From positions 1 to 64,000 of the forward strand of contig NZ_ABCP01000017.1 of the NCBI RefSeq assembly GCF_000170835.1: a DNA stretch of 64,000 bases. The letters run 5' to 3'. Shown in pieces: positions 49,386 to 59,617 of the stretch (the stretch's first letter is position 1; each line of letters begins with the position of its first letter). The position numbers and the translations under genes were made by a program. The notes beneath the pieces were generated by a model. That model worked only from the letters and a program-made list of their open reading frames with translations, ran no database searches and was not told the DNA's origin. The stretch comes from Marinobacter algicola DG893 (lineage in GTDB: Bacteria; Pseudomonadota; Gammaproteobacteria; Pseudomonadales; Oleiphilaceae).

Positions 49386-52300
49386 ATGAAAAGAATGCTA
49401 ATCAATGCAACTCATCCCGAAGAGTTGCGCGTAGCCCTGGTTGACGGCCAGCGCCTGTTTGACCTCGACATCGAATCCAGCTCCCGCGAGCAGAAAAAGG
49501 CCAATATCTACAAGGGACGCATTACCCGTGTAGAGCCCAGCCTGGAAGCCGCCTTTGTGGACTTCGGCGCGGAGCGCCACGGATTCCTCCCCCTCAAAGA
49601 AATCTCCAAGGAGTATTTCAAGAAATCCCCCGGCCAGATTGAAGGCAAGATCAACATCAAGGATGTGGTTGCTGAAGGTCAGGAAGTTATTATCCAGGTA
49701 GATAAGGAAGAACGTGGTAACAAGGGTGCCGCACTCACCACCTTTATCTCCCTTGCGGGCCGATACCTCGTGCTCATGCCCAACAATCCTCGCGCTGGCG
49801 GCATCTCCCGTCGCATCGAAGGTGAAGAACGGGCGCAACTGAAAGAGGCTATGAACGATGTACAGGTGCCCAAATCCATGGGCATCATTGTTCGCACTGC
49901 CGGCATTGGCCGCACCACGGAAGAATTGCAGTGGGACCTGGACTACCTGGTACAGTTCTGGGAAGCCATTTCCCAGGCCGCCGGCGAGCGCAAGGCGCCG
50001 TTCCTGATTCACCAGGAAAGCAACGTCATCATCCGCGCTGTACGCGATTACCTTCGCCAGGACATTGGTGAAGTTCTGATTGACGCCGGAACGGTTTACG
50101 AGGATGTATTGAACTTCGTTCGTGCCGTCATGCCATCGTTCGAAAACAAGATCAAGCTGTACAAGGACGAAATTCCCCTGTTCAGCCGCTACCAGATTGA
50201 AGGCCAGATCGAAACCGCTTTCCAGCGTGAAGTGAAGCTGCCATCCGGTGGTTCCATCGTAATCGATCCCACCGAGGCGCTCGTCTCCATCGACATCAAC
50301 TCCTCCCGTGCCACCAAGGGGCATGATATCGAGGAAACAGCGCTCCAGACCAACCTGGAAGCGGCGGAAGAGATTGCCCGTCAATTGCGCCTCAGGGACA
50401 TGGGCGGCTTGATCGTGATCGACTTCATCGACATGACCCCGGCCAAGCACCAGCGCGAAGTCGAGCAGAAGATGCGCGAAGCACTGGAAATCGACCGTGC
50501 CCGGGTCCAGGTGGGCAAGATTTCCCGCTTTGGCCTGCTCGAGATGTCGCGTCAGCGTTTGCGTCCATCCCTTGGTGAAACCCGCAGCGAAGTCTGCCCT
50601 CGCTGTGAAGGTCAGGGCACCATTCGGGGCATCGAATCTCTGGCCCTGAGCATCATGCGCCTGATCTACGAGGAATCTTCCAAGGAAAAAACCGGTCAGG
50701 TTCGCGCCGTGGTGCCCGTCGCCGTCGCCACATTCCTGCTGAATGAGAAGCGCAAACAGTTGGCCGACATCGAAGCCCGCCAGGAAGTGGAAGTGGTGGT
50801 GGTTCCCGCGCCTCATATGGAAACGCCGCACTTCGAAATCCTGCGCATGCGTGACGATGAGGCCGGCGTGGAGCACGTATCGAGCTACCAGGTGGCCCAG
50901 GAGTACAGTGAGCGGGAAGAGGAAATCTTCGAGGCTCCCGCTGCCCAGCCACCGGTTCGCGAACAGGCAGCCGTGAAAGCCATTCGTCCGGTTGCACCGG
51001 CGCCTACCCCGGAAAAAGCAGCGCAAGAGACACCAGCCGAACAGACCGAAGGCCTGTTCCGCAAGCTTGGTCGCAAGATCGCCGATTTCTTCAGCGGTGA
51101 GGAAGTCATCGGTGAGCCACCGGTGAAACGGGAACATACTGCCGGCTCCAACCGTGACGACCGCCGTACTCAGGACCGCCAGGACCGTCGCAAATCCAGG
51201 GTCGCACGTGACGACAATCGTTCCGGCAATCGTAGCGGTGCCGACCGTCGTCAGGCCGGCGCCAATCGCGGTGATAGCAGCCGTAGCGACGACAACCGAG
51301 GACGTAACCGAGGTGCAAACCGCAATCGCGGAGACGGCCAGAGCCAGCAGGGCGGTGCCGACAAGACAGCCGATAGCCGTAGGGACGGCAATCGCAAAGA
51401 CGGCCAACCTCAGGGCCAGGGTCGCGGACAGGGGCGCAACAAGCCTCAGACCAGAGACCAGAAGGACCGTCAGGAACCACAGGACACCGGAAGCCAGAAA
51501 AGCGCTGCTGCCGACAAGTCTGGCGCCGATGAAAAACGTCGCAAACCAAGACGCAACCGTAATCGCGACGGCTCCCCCGCTGAAAGCCCGGCGTCCACAC
51601 CGGCAGATCGGAAGTCCGCCCGCAGCGAGAAACATCAGAAGGATACTCAGCCGGAAGAGCTGGCCGATAAGCAACCTGCCACTCAACCCGCAGGAAAACC
51701 GGACGTAGCGGCGGCCAATACGGCAGAGCCGAAGCCGGTGGAAAACCTGGCTGAAAAGCGTGTCGAAGCGAAGTCGGCGGAAAGTACAACGGAGGCGCCA
51801 ATCGAGAAATCGCCGGAGAAGCCCGCTGAACCAACAGTCGATAGCGCAGAGCCCAGTGAAGCGCCCGAAAAGCAGCCGACGCCGGCAATGTCTGGCAATG
51901 CGAAGTCGGATCCGTCGGACACCGCTGGCAATGAGGCAGCGAAATCTGAGGCCGACACAAGCGTTGAGGAGAAACCGAAACGCCCTGCCCGGCCACGCCG
52001 GTCATCAAGGAAGCCAGCTGAAAAGAAAGCTGAAACCGCCAACGCAGATGCGACGGCGGACAAGGCTGAACAGGCAACTTCGGAAAAAGAGGCTCCAGAA
52101 GCCGCCGCAGAGACCGAGACCGCCAAGCAGGAAGTGGCCGCCAAGTCACAACCAGCAGAAGCTGACACCAAACCCAAGCCGGAATCCAAGGCCGACAGCA
52201 CTGCCGACGCAGAGCCAACGACACCCAAAGCCGAGAAAGCGGAACAACCCGAAACCGCTCCCCCGGCTACCGAGCCGGTAGCAGCGGGTAAGGCTGAAGA

Positions 52301-52529
52301 AGCGCAGGAAGCCACCAGCAAACCGGCTGCGAAACCAAAAGCCGAGGCTACCCCGGCAGAGGAAACTCAAAAGCCTGCAGAGAAGCCGGCTGAGCCCGCG
52401 ATCGAGCAAGAAAAGCCGAGTGAGCAGGTCAATGTACCGGTAACCCCGGGCCGCGCCTACAATGATCCGAGGGAAGTTCGTAAGCGTCAGCGGGCCGCCG
52501 AAGAGGCCAAAAAGGCCGGGAGTAATTAA
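49386..52529 (+). CDS. rne: Ribonuclease E
   Basis: Essential endonuclease and degradosome scaffold. The N-terminal catalytic half has an S1 domain (35-125), the DNase-I-like active site with D303 ([12 protein letters not shown]) and D346 (VIDFIDM), and the zinc-link CPRC at 404-407. Residues from about 515 to 1047 are low-complexity: first Arg/Asp/Asn-rich (RNA-binding-like, 580-720), then Ala/Glu/Lys/Pro-rich. The tail closes with [15 protein letters not shown]; an NDPR motif in Pseudomonas RNase E is, as I recall, a partner-binding element, so this may be one. 1047 residues is in the normal range. The UPF0149 gene follows four bases later. Confidence 0.97.
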   Translation: MKRMLINATHPEELRVALVDGQRLFDLDIESSSREQKKANIYKGRITRVEPSLEAAFVDFGAERHGFLPLKEISKEYFKKSPGQIEGKINIKDVVAEGQEVIIQVDKEERGNKGAALTTFISLAGRYLVLMPNNPRAGGISRRIEGEERAQLKEAMNDVQVPKSMGIIVRTAGIGRTTEELQWDLDYLVQFWEAISQAAGERKAPFLIHQESNVIIRAVRDYLRQDIGEVLIDAGTVYEDVLNFVRAVMPSFENKIKLYKDEIPLFSRYQIEGQIETAFQREVKLPSGGSIVIDPTEALVSIDINSSRATKGHDIEETALQTNLEAAEEIARQLRLRDMGGLIVIDFIDMTPAKHQREVEQKMREALEIDRARVQVGKISRFGLLEMSRQRLRPSLGETRSEVCPRCEGQGTIRGIESLALSIMRLIYEESSKEKTGQVRAVVPVAVATFLLNEKRKQLADIEARQEVEVVVVPAPHMETPHFEILRMRDDEAGVEHVSSYQVAQEYSEREEEIFEAPAAQPPVREQAAVKAIRPVAPAPTPEKAAQETPAEQTEGLFRKLGRKIADFFSGEEVIGEPPVKREHTAGSNRDDRRTQDRQDRRKSRVARDDNRSGNRSGADRRQAGANRGDSSRSDDNRGRNRGANRNRGDGQSQQGGADKTADSRRDGNRKDGQPQGQGRGQGRNKPQTRDQKDRQEPQDTGSQKSAAADKSGADEKRRKPRRNRNRDGSPAESPASTPADRKSARSEKHQKDTQPEELADKQPATQPAGKPDVAAANTAEPKPVENLAEKRVEAKSAESTTEAPIEKSPEKPAEPTVDSAEPSEAPEKQPTPAMSGNAKSDPSDTAGNEAAKSEADTSVEEKPKRPARPRRSSRKPAEKKAETANADATADKAEQATSEKEAPEAAAETETAKQEVAAKSQPAEADTKPKPESKADSTADAEPTTPKAEKAEQPETAPPATEPVAAGKAEEAQEATSKPAAKPKAEATPAEETQKPAEKPAEPAIEQEKPSEQVNVPVTPGRAYNDPREVRKRQRAAEEAKKAGSN

Positions 52530-52532
52530 CGA

Positions 52533-53072
52533 ATGCTATCAGATTCGGACATCGAAGCGCTGGAAGACATCCTTTTCGCAGAACCCTGGGGCGACGAAGC
52601 CCTGGATTTTTTCGGTTTGCATGGGGTTGTCTGCGCCAGCGTGGTAGGCCCGACATCCTTGAGCACTGAAGATATCTTCAGGCTGGCCACAGGCGCCGAA
52701 CAGGCGCCCAGCGGCCAGGTTCCGGATGTGTTCCGCCAAGCCGTTGAGCAACTCGGCAGGGATATGGCACACGCACTGGACATGGGCCAGCCCCTTGAGT
52801 TGCCGGAGCCTGAAGATGGCGACCCGATGAATGCGCTGGAGAACTGGTGTGCCGGGTTCGTGGACACCTTCCTCGAGAACGAGGAAGCCTGGCTGGAAGC
52901 CGGCGAAGAAGAAACCGCAGACCTGCTGGTGCCGATGCTCACGCTGTCCGGACTGTTCGAGGATGAAGACTTCCAGAATGTCCGAAACAGCGAGAAACTG
53001 TCCCGGCAAATGGCAGACGCGATCCCCGACTCGCTGACCGACCTGTACCTGCTGTTCCACGCACCGGATTAA
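52533..53072 (+). CDS. UPF0149/YecA-YgfB family protein
   Basis: 179-residue acidic cytoplasmic protein with the family's pattern: SDIEALEDILF at the start, LHGVVCA, and ENWCAGFVDTFL in the middle. Function unknown in general. No zinc-binding SEC-C tail, so it is the short YgfB-like form. It begins four bases after rne and may be co-transcribed. Its stop shares a TTAA with the convergent rnm stop. Confidence 0.85.
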   Translation: MLSDSDIEALEDILFAEPWGDEALDFFGLHGVVCASVVGPTSLSTEDIFRLATGAEQAPSGQVPDVFRQAVEQLGRDMAHALDMGQPLELPEPEDGDPMNALENWCAGFVDTFLENEEAWLEAGEEETADLLVPMLTLSGLFEDEDFQNVRNSEKLSRQMADAIPDSLTDLYLLFHAPD

Positions 53073-53947
53073 ACCGCTGCGGGAACCCCTGCCGGTTGTT
53101 TGAAATGATGCCAGACAGGCTCAAGCCCGTCTGGCATTTTCATGATGGCCCCAAGCTCACACCAGGGCGCACCGGGAAAATGGAAATCGCTGCCCTGGGA
53201 GGCAAGCAGATTTTCCCGACGACACAGTTCCGCCAGAAAGCCCAGATCACCACTGGACTGCCCTGACGTTGAGACTTCAATACTCCGGCCTCCCGCCTGA
53301 CGGAAGTCGGCAACGAGCGCACGCAGTTTGGTTGCGGTAAGCTTGTACTTCCTGGGATGAGCCAGCACGGCCACACCTCCGGCCTCTGTAATCCACCGGA
53401 CTACCTCCGGCAATTCAGGCCAGAAACCCTTTACATCCCCCGCCTTGCCAGCTCCAAGGTAGCGCTTGAACGCCTGGGCGATATCCTTTACCACCCCCTC
53501 TTCCACCAGCACCCTGGCAAAATGAGGCCGACCGGGCACGTCGCCGACCGCCTTATCCGTTGCCTTCTCGAGCAGGTTTTCAATTTTCAGCTTTGAAAGC
53601 TTGTCGGTAATGGTGCGGGCCCGGGACCAACGGTTCTTGTTCTGCCGCTCCAACGCCTGCTTCAGACGCTCATCATCAACGTCAAAATCAAGCCCGACGA
53701 CATGTATGGTGTGACTTTTCCAGAGGCAGGACAACTCGGTACCGGCGATCAGCGTAAGACCAGCCTCCCGTGCGGCCTCCGATGCTTCTTCAAGCCCGGC
53801 GATGGTATCGTGATCTGTTATGGCAAGGTGGGTAACACCTCTGGCGTGCGCACGTGCGACCAATTCCTTCGGTGGCAGCGCGCCGTCGGACGCCGTCGTG
53901 TGGCAATGCAGATCAATGCAGAAGTCAGCTTCTTGGGTTATAGTCAC
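53069..53947 (-). CDS. rnm: PHP-domain RNase AM / nucleoside 3',5'-bisphosphate phosphatase
   Basis: 292 residues of the PHP family: [12 protein letters not shown] at 12-23, [15 protein letters not shown], and later LAHPRKY and QGSDFHFP metal-ligand motifs. E. coli YciV/Rnm hydrolyses 5' ends of short RNAs and pAp and helps mature 5S and 23S rRNA. The start is GTG. It is convergent with the UPF0149 gene and divergent from the YciI gene. Confidence 0.92.
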   Translation of the reverse strand: MTITQEADFCIDLHCHTTASDGALPPKELVARAHARGVTHLAITDHDTIAGLEEASEAAREAGLTLIAGTELSCLWKSHTIHVVGLDFDVDDERLKQALERQNKNRWSRARTITDKLSKLKIENLLEKATDKAVGDVPGRPHFARVLVEEGVVKDIAQAFKRYLGAGKAGDVKGFWPELPEVVRWITEAGGVAVLAHPRKYKLTATKLRALVADFRQAGGRSIEVSTSGQSSGDLGFLAELCRRENLLASQGSDFHFPGAPWCELGAIMKMPDGLEPVWHHFKQPAGVPAAV

Positions 53948-54033
53948 ATCTTTCCCGATTTCAGAGTAAATACCATCAACGCCAGTGTACCAGCCAGGTA
54001 TTACACTGTGTCAGTAAATATCCGGAGAATATC

Positions 54034-54333
54034 ATGTACTACGCCATCATCAGCGAAGATGTCGAGAACAGCCTGCCGCTGAGGTCTTCTGCCCGTCCTG
54101 CCCACATTGAACGGCTAAAGCTGCTCAGAGACGAAGGCCGCCTTCTGGTCGCGGGCCCCCACCCGGCCCTGGACACACCGGAACCCGGTGACGCAGGGTT
54201 CACCGGCAGCCTGGTTGTAGCCGAATTTGATTCATTGGCATCGGCCCAGGCCTGGGCCGATGCCGACCCCTACGTGGATGCCGGTGTGTACCAGAAAGTG
54301 ATCGTCAAACCCTTCAAGGCTGTACTGCCCTGA
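54034..54333 (+). CDS. yciI: YciI family protein
   Basis: 99-residue protein with the YciI/ferredoxin-like fold: [10 protein letters not shown] at the start, [11 protein letters not shown], and [15 protein letters not shown] near the end, including the conserved His and Asp. Function unknown; some members are dehydrochlorinases or parts of fused enzymes. GGAGAATATC precedes the ATG. Neighbouring yciV-type (rnm) and yciI genes are also close in E. coli. Confidence 0.92.
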   Translation: MYYAIISEDVENSLPLRSSARPAHIERLKLLRDEGRLLVAGPHPALDTPEPGDAGFTGSLVVAEFDSLASAQAWADADPYVDAGVYQKVIVKPFKAVLP

Positions 54334-54375
54334 GGGCGCACGGTTGCCTGCACCTGGCACCATGAGCTTTTTGTA

Positions 54376-55122
54376 ATGAACTCCACCTTGTATGACCCGG
54401 CATCTATGACAAAATTGCGCCTTAAATCGCTGTTCCAGGGAATAAAACCAGTGACGCCTTTACGTCTGATTACCTGCATTATCGTTTTGATGGTGGCTGC
54501 AACGTCAACCCACGCCAAAACCGTTTATGTCGATGACACGCTCTACGCTCCGATCCGAAGTGGTGAAGGGACACAGTACCGAATTCTGCACTCAGGAGTC
54601 CGGAGCGGGACCTCGCTTGAGCTGCTGGAAACATCGGAATCAGGGTATAGCCGTGTACGCACGCCGGACGGCATCGAAGGCTGGATGGTGTCACGCTATC
54701 TCACCGACACTCCTATTGCGCGTCAGCGTCTGGAAGCCAACAACCGGCAACTGGAGCAGGCTCGCAATGAACTGAGCAATCTCAGAACTCAGCTTGAAGA
54801 AGTCACCAATGAGCGGAACGAACTCAGGAGTTCGGAAGAGTCCCTGGAGGCTCGCTCAGGGAGACTCAGCGAAGAGCTTCGTAATATCAAGGAAGTCGCC
54901 TCGGACTCCATCAATCTGAATCGGCGGAATAGCGAGCTTCGCGAAGAAAACCAGAGGCTGCGCAACGACCTGGAAGTACTCACCGCAGAAAAAGAGCGCC
55001 TGGAAGCCAAAAAGGAATCCGACTTCATGCTACTGGGTGCAGCCCTTGTGCTGCTCGGGGTAATTCTGGCCCTTGTCATCCCATTGCTCAAGCCTTCAAG
55101 GAAAACGGACAACTGGGCATAA
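54376..55122 (+). CDS. SH3-domain, coiled-coil membrane protein (TIGR04211/YgiM type)
   Basis: 248 residues: signal peptide or anchor (about 30-47, cleavage near THAK), a bacterial SH3 domain (48-110, with DTLYAPIRSG and GIEGWMVSRYL), a long coiled coil (115-215) and one C-terminal TM (217-237). This layout is that of a family of inner-membrane proteins with a periplasmic SH3 domain; role unknown, presumably envelope-related. The start may be the ATG at 54376 or the in-frame ATG at 54406; neither has a strong ribosome site. Confidence 0.88.
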   Translation: MNSTLYDPASMTKLRLKSLFQGIKPVTPLRLITCIIVLMVAATSTHAKTVYVDDTLYAPIRSGEGTQYRILHSGVRSGTSLELLETSESGYSRVRTPDGIEGWMVSRYLTDTPIARQRLEANNRQLEQARNELSNLRTQLEEVTNERNELRSSEESLEARSGRLSEELRNIKEVASDSINLNRRNSELREENQRLRNDLEVLTAEKERLEAKKESDFMLLGAALVLLGVILALVIPLLKPSRKTDNWA

Positions 55123-55124
55123 CG

Positions 55125-55168
55125 CATCTCCTCCACAGCGGGAGATGTCGGAGGAATCGCCCCTCCGA
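55125..55168. other. Tandem hairpins after the SH3-protein gene
   Basis: CATCTCC-9-GGAGATG (55125-55147) and TCGGAGG-7-CCTCCGA (55148-55168) are adjacent perfect stems just past the stop at 55122. The two share GGAG/CTCC pieces and could form alternative pairings. No T-run follows, so a Rho-independent terminator is unlikely. Confidence 0.6.
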
Positions 55169-55304
55169 AAGCCCACATATAGTGTTACTCGGGGAATCTA
55201 AATACTAAATATGAGGGTTTCCCGAATTTTTATTCCCATGAATTCTTTGACGCTTCCACCCTTAGCATTTATAACTAACAAAACAACAACCGCGAGGTGC
55301 CGGG

Positions 55305-55607
55305 ATGTCTGAAACCATGAAGGACTATTCAGAAAAACGCGATTTCCACCGCATGACAATGAACTCGGAAATCGAACTCACAGACAACAATGGCGTCGCG
55401 ATTCCTGGCATTTGCCGGGATCTCAGCGGCACTGGCATGCAGCTTTATGTGGAAAGGGCGTTTGCCGAAGGGGATGAAATCCACACCCTTCTCCCCTCCA
55501 CCAGCGAGCAGTTCCCGCCGTTCGAAACGGTTTGCCGCGTGCTTCGCTGCGTTCCTGACGGGGATGGATTTCTCTTGGGCATGGAGATTGTAAAGGTAAA
55601 ACGCTGA
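55305..55607 (+). CDS. PilZ domain protein
   Basis: A 100-residue single PilZ domain, the c-di-GMP receptor fold. The c-di-GMP ligands are present: RxxxR as R12-D-F-H-R16 and the DLSGTG motif (39-44). No other domain is visible, so it would act by binding a partner. GAGG precedes the ATG by seven bases. It sits alone between the SH3-protein gene and convergent rraA; no cyclase or phosphodiesterase lies in the window. Confidence 0.93.
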   Translation: MSETMKDYSEKRDFHRMTMNSEIELTDNNGVAIPGICRDLSGTGMQLYVERAFAEGDEIHTLLPSTSEQFPPFETVCRVLRCVPDGDGFLLGMEIVKVKR

Positions 55608-55630
55608 CCGGGACGGTCCAGGGAAATGTA

Positions 55631-55660
55631 GCCCGGTAGTGCGTGGTGGAACTACCGGGC
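55631..55660. other. Hairpin between convergent PilZ gene and rraA
   Basis: GCCCGGTAGT and ACTACCGGGC form a perfect 10-bp stem with a 10-base loop, between the stops at 55607 and 55672. No T-run on either side. It could block exonucleases on either message. Confidence 0.6.
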
Positions 55661-55671
55661 AAACGGCTGTA

Positions 55672-56154
55672 TCAGTCGATCTTCAGTGGCTTTTCGGAAA
55701 CCACGATGCCGTTGTTGTCTGCATAGATGTAATGGCCGGGGTGGAAGGTCACGCCTCCGAAGGTGACCGGCACGTCCAGGTCACCCACTCCACGCTTCTC
55801 GGTTTTGCGCGGGTGCGTACCCAGCGCCTGCACCCCCAGGGCCGTCTTTCCAATGACATCCACATCTCGAATGCAGCCATAGATCACCAGCCCGGCCCAG
55901 CCATTATCCGCCGCTTTCTCGGCCAGCATGTCGCCTAGCAGAGCGGCCCGCTTTGATCCGCCACCATCGACAACCATCACACGACCGTTACCCGGCAGGG
56001 CAACCTGTTCCTTTACGATAGAGTTGTCCTCGAAGCATTTTACCGTCACGATCTCGCCCCCGAAGGCGTCCACGCCACCAAAGTTGCGGAAACCCGGCTC
56101 TACCACCAGGATTTCGGGGTAATCGTCACACAGATCAGGGGTTACGATAGGCAC
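55672..56154 (-). CDS. rraA: RNase E activity regulator RraA
   Basis: 160-residue protein of the RraA family, a trimer that binds RNase E's C-terminal half and damps its action. The family motif [10 protein letters not shown] and the GSKRAAL-type loop are visible, and PDLCDDYPE near the start is typical. Some homologues are HMG/CHA aldolases, but the short length and the N-terminus fit RraA. The start is GTG with AAGGAG seven bases upstream. It is 26 bases after ppsA on the same strand. Confidence 0.93.
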   Translation of the reverse strand: MPIVTPDLCDDYPEILVVEPGFRNFGGVDAFGGEIVTVKCFEDNSIVKEQVALPGNGRVMVVDGGGSKRAALLGDMLAEKAADNGWAGLVIYGCIRDVDVIGKTALGVQALGTHPRKTEKRGVGDLDVPVTFGGVTFHPGHYIYADNNGIVVSEKPLKID

Positions 56155-56179
56155 GCACGCGCTCCTTTTCTCGAAATGG

Positions 56180-58552
56180 TCAGTCTATTTTCTCGTCCGC
56201 GAGGAAGAACCAGGTATCCAGTACCGAATCCGGATTCAGTGATACGGAATCGATCCCCTGATCCATCAGCCATTTGGCCAGATCAGGATGATCCGATGGC
56301 CCCTGGCCGCAGATACCAATGTACTTATTGGCCTTCTTGCAGGCCTGGATAGCACTGCCCAATAACGCCTTGACGGCATCATTTCGCTCGTCGAACAGAT
56401 GGGCAATGATGCCGGAGTCCCTGTCCAGCCCCAAGGTCAACTGGGTCAGGTCGTTAGAACCAATCGAGAAGCCGTCAAAGTGCTCCAGGAACTGCTCGGC
56501 CAACAGGGCGTTAGCGGGCAGCTCGCACATCATGATTACACGCAATCCGTTCTCGCCACGCTTGAGGCCATTTTCCGCCAACAGATTCACCACCTGCTCA
56601 GCTTCCCCCACAGTACGAACAAACGGCACCATGATCTCAACGTTGGTCAGCCCCATTTCATTGCGGACTTTCTTCAGAGCCCGGCATTCAAGCTCAAAAC
56701 AGTCGCGGAAGGTTTCGGAGATATACCGGGAAGCACCACGGAAGCCCAGCATCGGGTTTTCTTCGTCAGGCTCGTATAGGGTACCGCCGATCAGGTTGGC
56801 GTATTCATTGGACTTGAAGTCGGACAACCGCACAATCACCTTCTTGGGCGCAAAGGCAGCGGCAAGGGTGGATATTCCCTCGACCAGCTTATCGACGTAG
56901 AAGTCTACCGGCGAGCTGTACCCGGAAATCCGCTTCTCCACCGTCTGGCGGATATCCCTCGGCAGGCCGTCAAAGTTCAGCAGCGCCTTCGGGTGCACGC
57001 CAATCATGCGGTTGATAATGAACTCGAGCCTCGCCAGGCCGACACCTTCATTGGGCAAGGCCTGAAAGTCGAAGGCCCGGTCCGGGTTACCCACGTTCAT
57101 CATGATTTTGAACGGAATGGCGGGCATGGAGTCGACCGTGTTTTCCTTAAGCTCGAAATCCAGGCTGCCCTCGTAGATCATTCCGGTGTCGCCTTCGGCG
57201 CAGGACACGGTTACTTCCTGGCCGTCTTTCAGTAGTTCCGTGGCATCACCACAGCCCACCACGGCTGGAATACCAAGCTCCCGCGCAATAATCGCCGCGT
57301 GGCAGGTGCGCCCGCCGCGATCGGTAACAATGGCGGACGCCCGCTTCATCACCGGTTCCCAGTCCGGGTCAGTCATATCCGTAACGAGAACATCACCCGC
57401 CTGAACGCGGTCCATCTCTTTGATGCTGTTTACAATTTTTACAGGGCCACTGCCAATCTTGTGGCCGATACTGCGACCTTCCACCAGGATGGTGCCAGTC
57501 TCATTGAGCAGGTAGCGCTCCATGACGTTGGCGGAGGCACGGCTCTTAACGGTTTCCGGGCGGGCCTGCACAATGTAGATACGGCCATCATCACCGTCTT
57601 TCGCCCACTCGATGTCCATCGGGCGCTGGTAATGCTTTTCGATGATCATGGCCTGCTTGGCCAATTCTTCCACTTCTGCGTCGGTGATGCAGAAGCGATT
57701 ACGATCGTCCTGCTCAACCTTGACCGTTTCCACAAACTGCTCTGCGGCGGGGTCCGTATGATAGACCATCTTGATGGCCTTGCTGCCCAGGTTGCGGCGC
57801 AGAACGGCAGGCTTACCCGCAGTGAGCGTGGGCTTGTGAACGTAAAATTCATCGGGGTTCACAGCACCCTGCACCACTGTTTCGCCCAGGCCGTAGGAGC
57901 CGGTGATAAACACGACATCCCGGAAACCGGATTCCGTGTCCAGCGTGAACATAACCCCACTGGCAGCGGTCTCACTGCGCACCATCTTTTGAATGCCAGC
58001 CGATAACGCGACCTGTTTGTGATCAAACCCGTGGTGGACGCGGTAGGAAATGGCGCGGTCATTGAACAGAGAGGCAAAGACCTCCTTTACAGACGTCCGT
58101 ACCTGCTCCAGGCCCACAACGTTCAGGAAAGTCTCTTGCTGACCAGCGAAGGACGCATCCGGAAGATCTTCCGCAGTAGCTGAAGAACGCACCGCCACGG
58201 CGAGGTTGTCGTTACCATCGCGTAACTTTGCATAGGCATCCGCAAGCGGCTTCTCCAGTGCGTCCGGAAATGGCGTATCGAGAATCCACTGGCGAATTTC
58301 GGAGCCGACCCGCGCCAACTCGTTCACATCATTGATGTCCAGGGCATCCAGAGCAGTGTCGATCTTCTCGCGAAGACCATCCTTAGCCAGGAACTCGCGG
58401 TAGGCATGGGCGGTTGTGGCAAAGCCACCCGGAACGGTAACACCTGCGTTGGCAAGATTACTGATCATTTCACCGAGGGAGGCATTCTTCCCCCCGACCC
58501 GGTCAACGTCTGACATTCCCAGGTGATCAAACCAGATAATGTAATCTTCCAA
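56180..58552 (-). CDS. ppsA: Phosphoenolpyruvate synthase
   Basis: Converts pyruvate and ATP to PEP for gluconeogenesis. It has the ATP-grasp N-terminal domain ([13 protein letters not shown]), the phosphohistidine motif [15 protein letters not shown], and the PEP-binding C-terminal barrel ending near LGLDRDSG and [11 protein letters not shown] favour the TTG at 58552 (790 residues) because AAGGGAG lies seven bases upstream; the in-frame ATG at 58573 has no ribosome site. The enzyme is switched off by PpsR, encoded divergently. Confidence 0.95.
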   Translation of the reverse strand: MEDYIIWFDHLGMSDVDRVGGKNASLGEMISNLANAGVTVPGGFATTAHAYREFLAKDGLREKIDTALDALDINDVNELARVGSEIRQWILDTPFPDALEKPLADAYAKLRDGNDNLAVAVRSSATAEDLPDASFAGQQETFLNVVGLEQVRTSVKEVFASLFNDRAISYRVHHGFDHKQVALSAGIQKMVRSETAASGVMFTLDTESGFRDVVFITGSYGLGETVVQGAVNPDEFYVHKPTLTAGKPAVLRRNLGSKAIKMVYHTDPAAEQFVETVKVEQDDRNRFCITDAEVEELAKQAMIIEKHYQRPMDIEWAKDGDDGRIYIVQARPETVKSRASANVMERYLLNETGTILVEGRSIGHKIGSGPVKIVNSIKEMDRVQAGDVLVTDMTDPDWEPVMKRASAIVTDRGGRTCHAAIIARELGIPAVVGCGDATELLKDGQEVTVSCAEGDTGMIYEGSLDFELKENTVDSMPAIPFKIMMNVGNPDRAFDFQALPNEGVGLARLEFIINRMIGVHPKALLNFDGLPRDIRQTVEKRISGYSSPVDFYVDKLVEGISTLAAAFAPKKVIVRLSDFKSNEYANLIGGTLYEPDEENPMLGFRGASRYISETFRDCFELECRALKKVRNEMGLTNVEIMVPFVRTVGEAEQVVNLLAENGLKRGENGLRVIMMCELPANALLAEQFLEHFDGFSIGSNDLTQLTLGLDRDSGIIAHLFDERNDAVKALLGSAIQACKKANKYIGICGQGPSDHPDLAKWLMDQGIDSVSLNPDSVLDTWFFLADEKID

Positions 58553-58726
58553 AGCGTGTCTCCCTTGATTCATTGTAGCAAAGAGCCAAACCGGACAGGT
58601 GGAGCTGATTTCAACCCTGCAATTACTGCATTCTCCACTGCGGGCTCTCGAACTTGGCGTGTATGATACTGTAACCTGTGGAATTTACCTAGGGTAGCCG
58701 CCAAATACGGAGCCGGACCGCACACC

Positions 58727-59542
58727 ATGAAACGAACCGCTTTCTTTATATCCGATGGCACCGGCCTGACCGCCGAGGCCTTGGGGCACAGCCTTCTGGC
58801 ACAATTTGAGAAAATCGAGTTTGAACGCATTACGGTGCCATATATTGATGACGCTGACAAAGCCCGGGAGATGGTCAAGCGTATTAATAAAGCGGAGGAA
58901 ATCGATGGCATGAGACCGCTGGTGTTCGACACCATCGTTAATAGCGATATCCGTGATGTCATCGCCGGCGCAAATGGTTTCATGGTGGATATCTTCGGCA
59001 CGTTCCTGAATCCATTGGAACAGGAGCTGCAATCGTCGTCCTCCTATACCGTTGGCAAGTCACACGCCATCAACAACGAAGGCAGTTACGAGCGGCGCAT
59101 CCATGCCGTCAATTTCGCGCTGGATAACGATGACGGCGCCCGCACCCGTCATTACGACGAGGCAGACCTGATTCTCGTCGGTGCCTCCCGCAGCGGCAAG
59201 ACTCCCACCTGCCTGTATCTGGCCCTGCAATATGGAGTAAAGGCAGCCAACTATCCCATCACCGAGGAAGATCTGGACGACCAGCAGATGCCCGCTGCGC
59301 TGCGCCCTCACAAGGAGAAAATTTTCGGGCTGACCATCGAGCCGGAGCGGCTGGCCACCATCCGAAACGAACGCAGACCAAACTCCCGTTATTCGTCTAT
59401 GAAGCAGTGCATGCATGAAATTGAGGAGATTGAGCTGATGTACCGCCGGGAACGAATTCCTTACCTCAACACGACGGCGTATTCCGTGGAGGAAATTTCT
59501 ACGCGCATCATGGTCAGCACCGGGCTTAAACGGAACCGCTAA
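58727..59542 (+). CDS. ppsR: PEP synthase regulatory protein (bifunctional kinase/phosphorylase)
   Basis: 271-residue DUF299 protein that inactivates PEP synthase by ADP-dependent phosphorylation of a Thr next to the catalytic His, and reactivates it with Pi. It has the [11 protein letters not shown] start and P-loop-like [10 protein letters not shown] (residues 152-161). It is divergent from ppsA, the standard arrangement, so control by carbon status at the protein level is expected. Confidence 0.96.
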   Translation: MKRTAFFISDGTGLTAEALGHSLLAQFEKIEFERITVPYIDDADKAREMVKRINKAEEIDGMRPLVFDTIVNSDIRDVIAGANGFMVDIFGTFLNPLEQELQSSSSYTVGKSHAINNEGSYERRIHAVNFALDNDDGARTRHYDEADLILVGASRSGKTPTCLYLALQYGVKAANYPITEEDLDDQQMPAALRPHKEKIFGLTIEPERLATIRNERRPNSRYSSMKQCMHEIEEIELMYRRERIPYLNTTAYSVEEISTRIMVSTGLKRNR

Positions 59543-59552
59543 AGCAGATAAC

Positions 59553-59592
59553 AAAAAGGCCGGCGCCCTCTCCCATGAAGAGCGCCGGCCTT
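59553..59592. terminator. Terminator between ppsR and the M16 protease gene
   Basis: AAGGCCGGCGC pairs with GCGCCGGCCTT, with the loop partly paired. On the minus strand five T follow, so it best serves the protease gene that ends at 59618, and perhaps also ppsR. Confidence 0.85.
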
Positions 59593-59617
59593 CCGTTACG
59601 AGGTGCGTTCAGGCTCT

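Noticed and set aside
49398-51686. A 762-codon open frame opposite rne
   Set aside because: It is an antisense shadow of rne, caused by the GC-biased codon pattern. The translation is low-complexity and resembles no family, and the sense frame is a clear RNase E.
51106-52224. A 372-codon minus-strand frame in the rne tail
   Set aside because: Composition reflects the repetitive Ala/Glu/Lys codons on the other strand, not a real protein.
52146-52409. Repeat-like low-complexity DNA at the 3' end of rne
   Set aside because: It encodes the disordered RNase E tail. I see no exact tandem repeat unit, so it is not listed as a DNA repeat.
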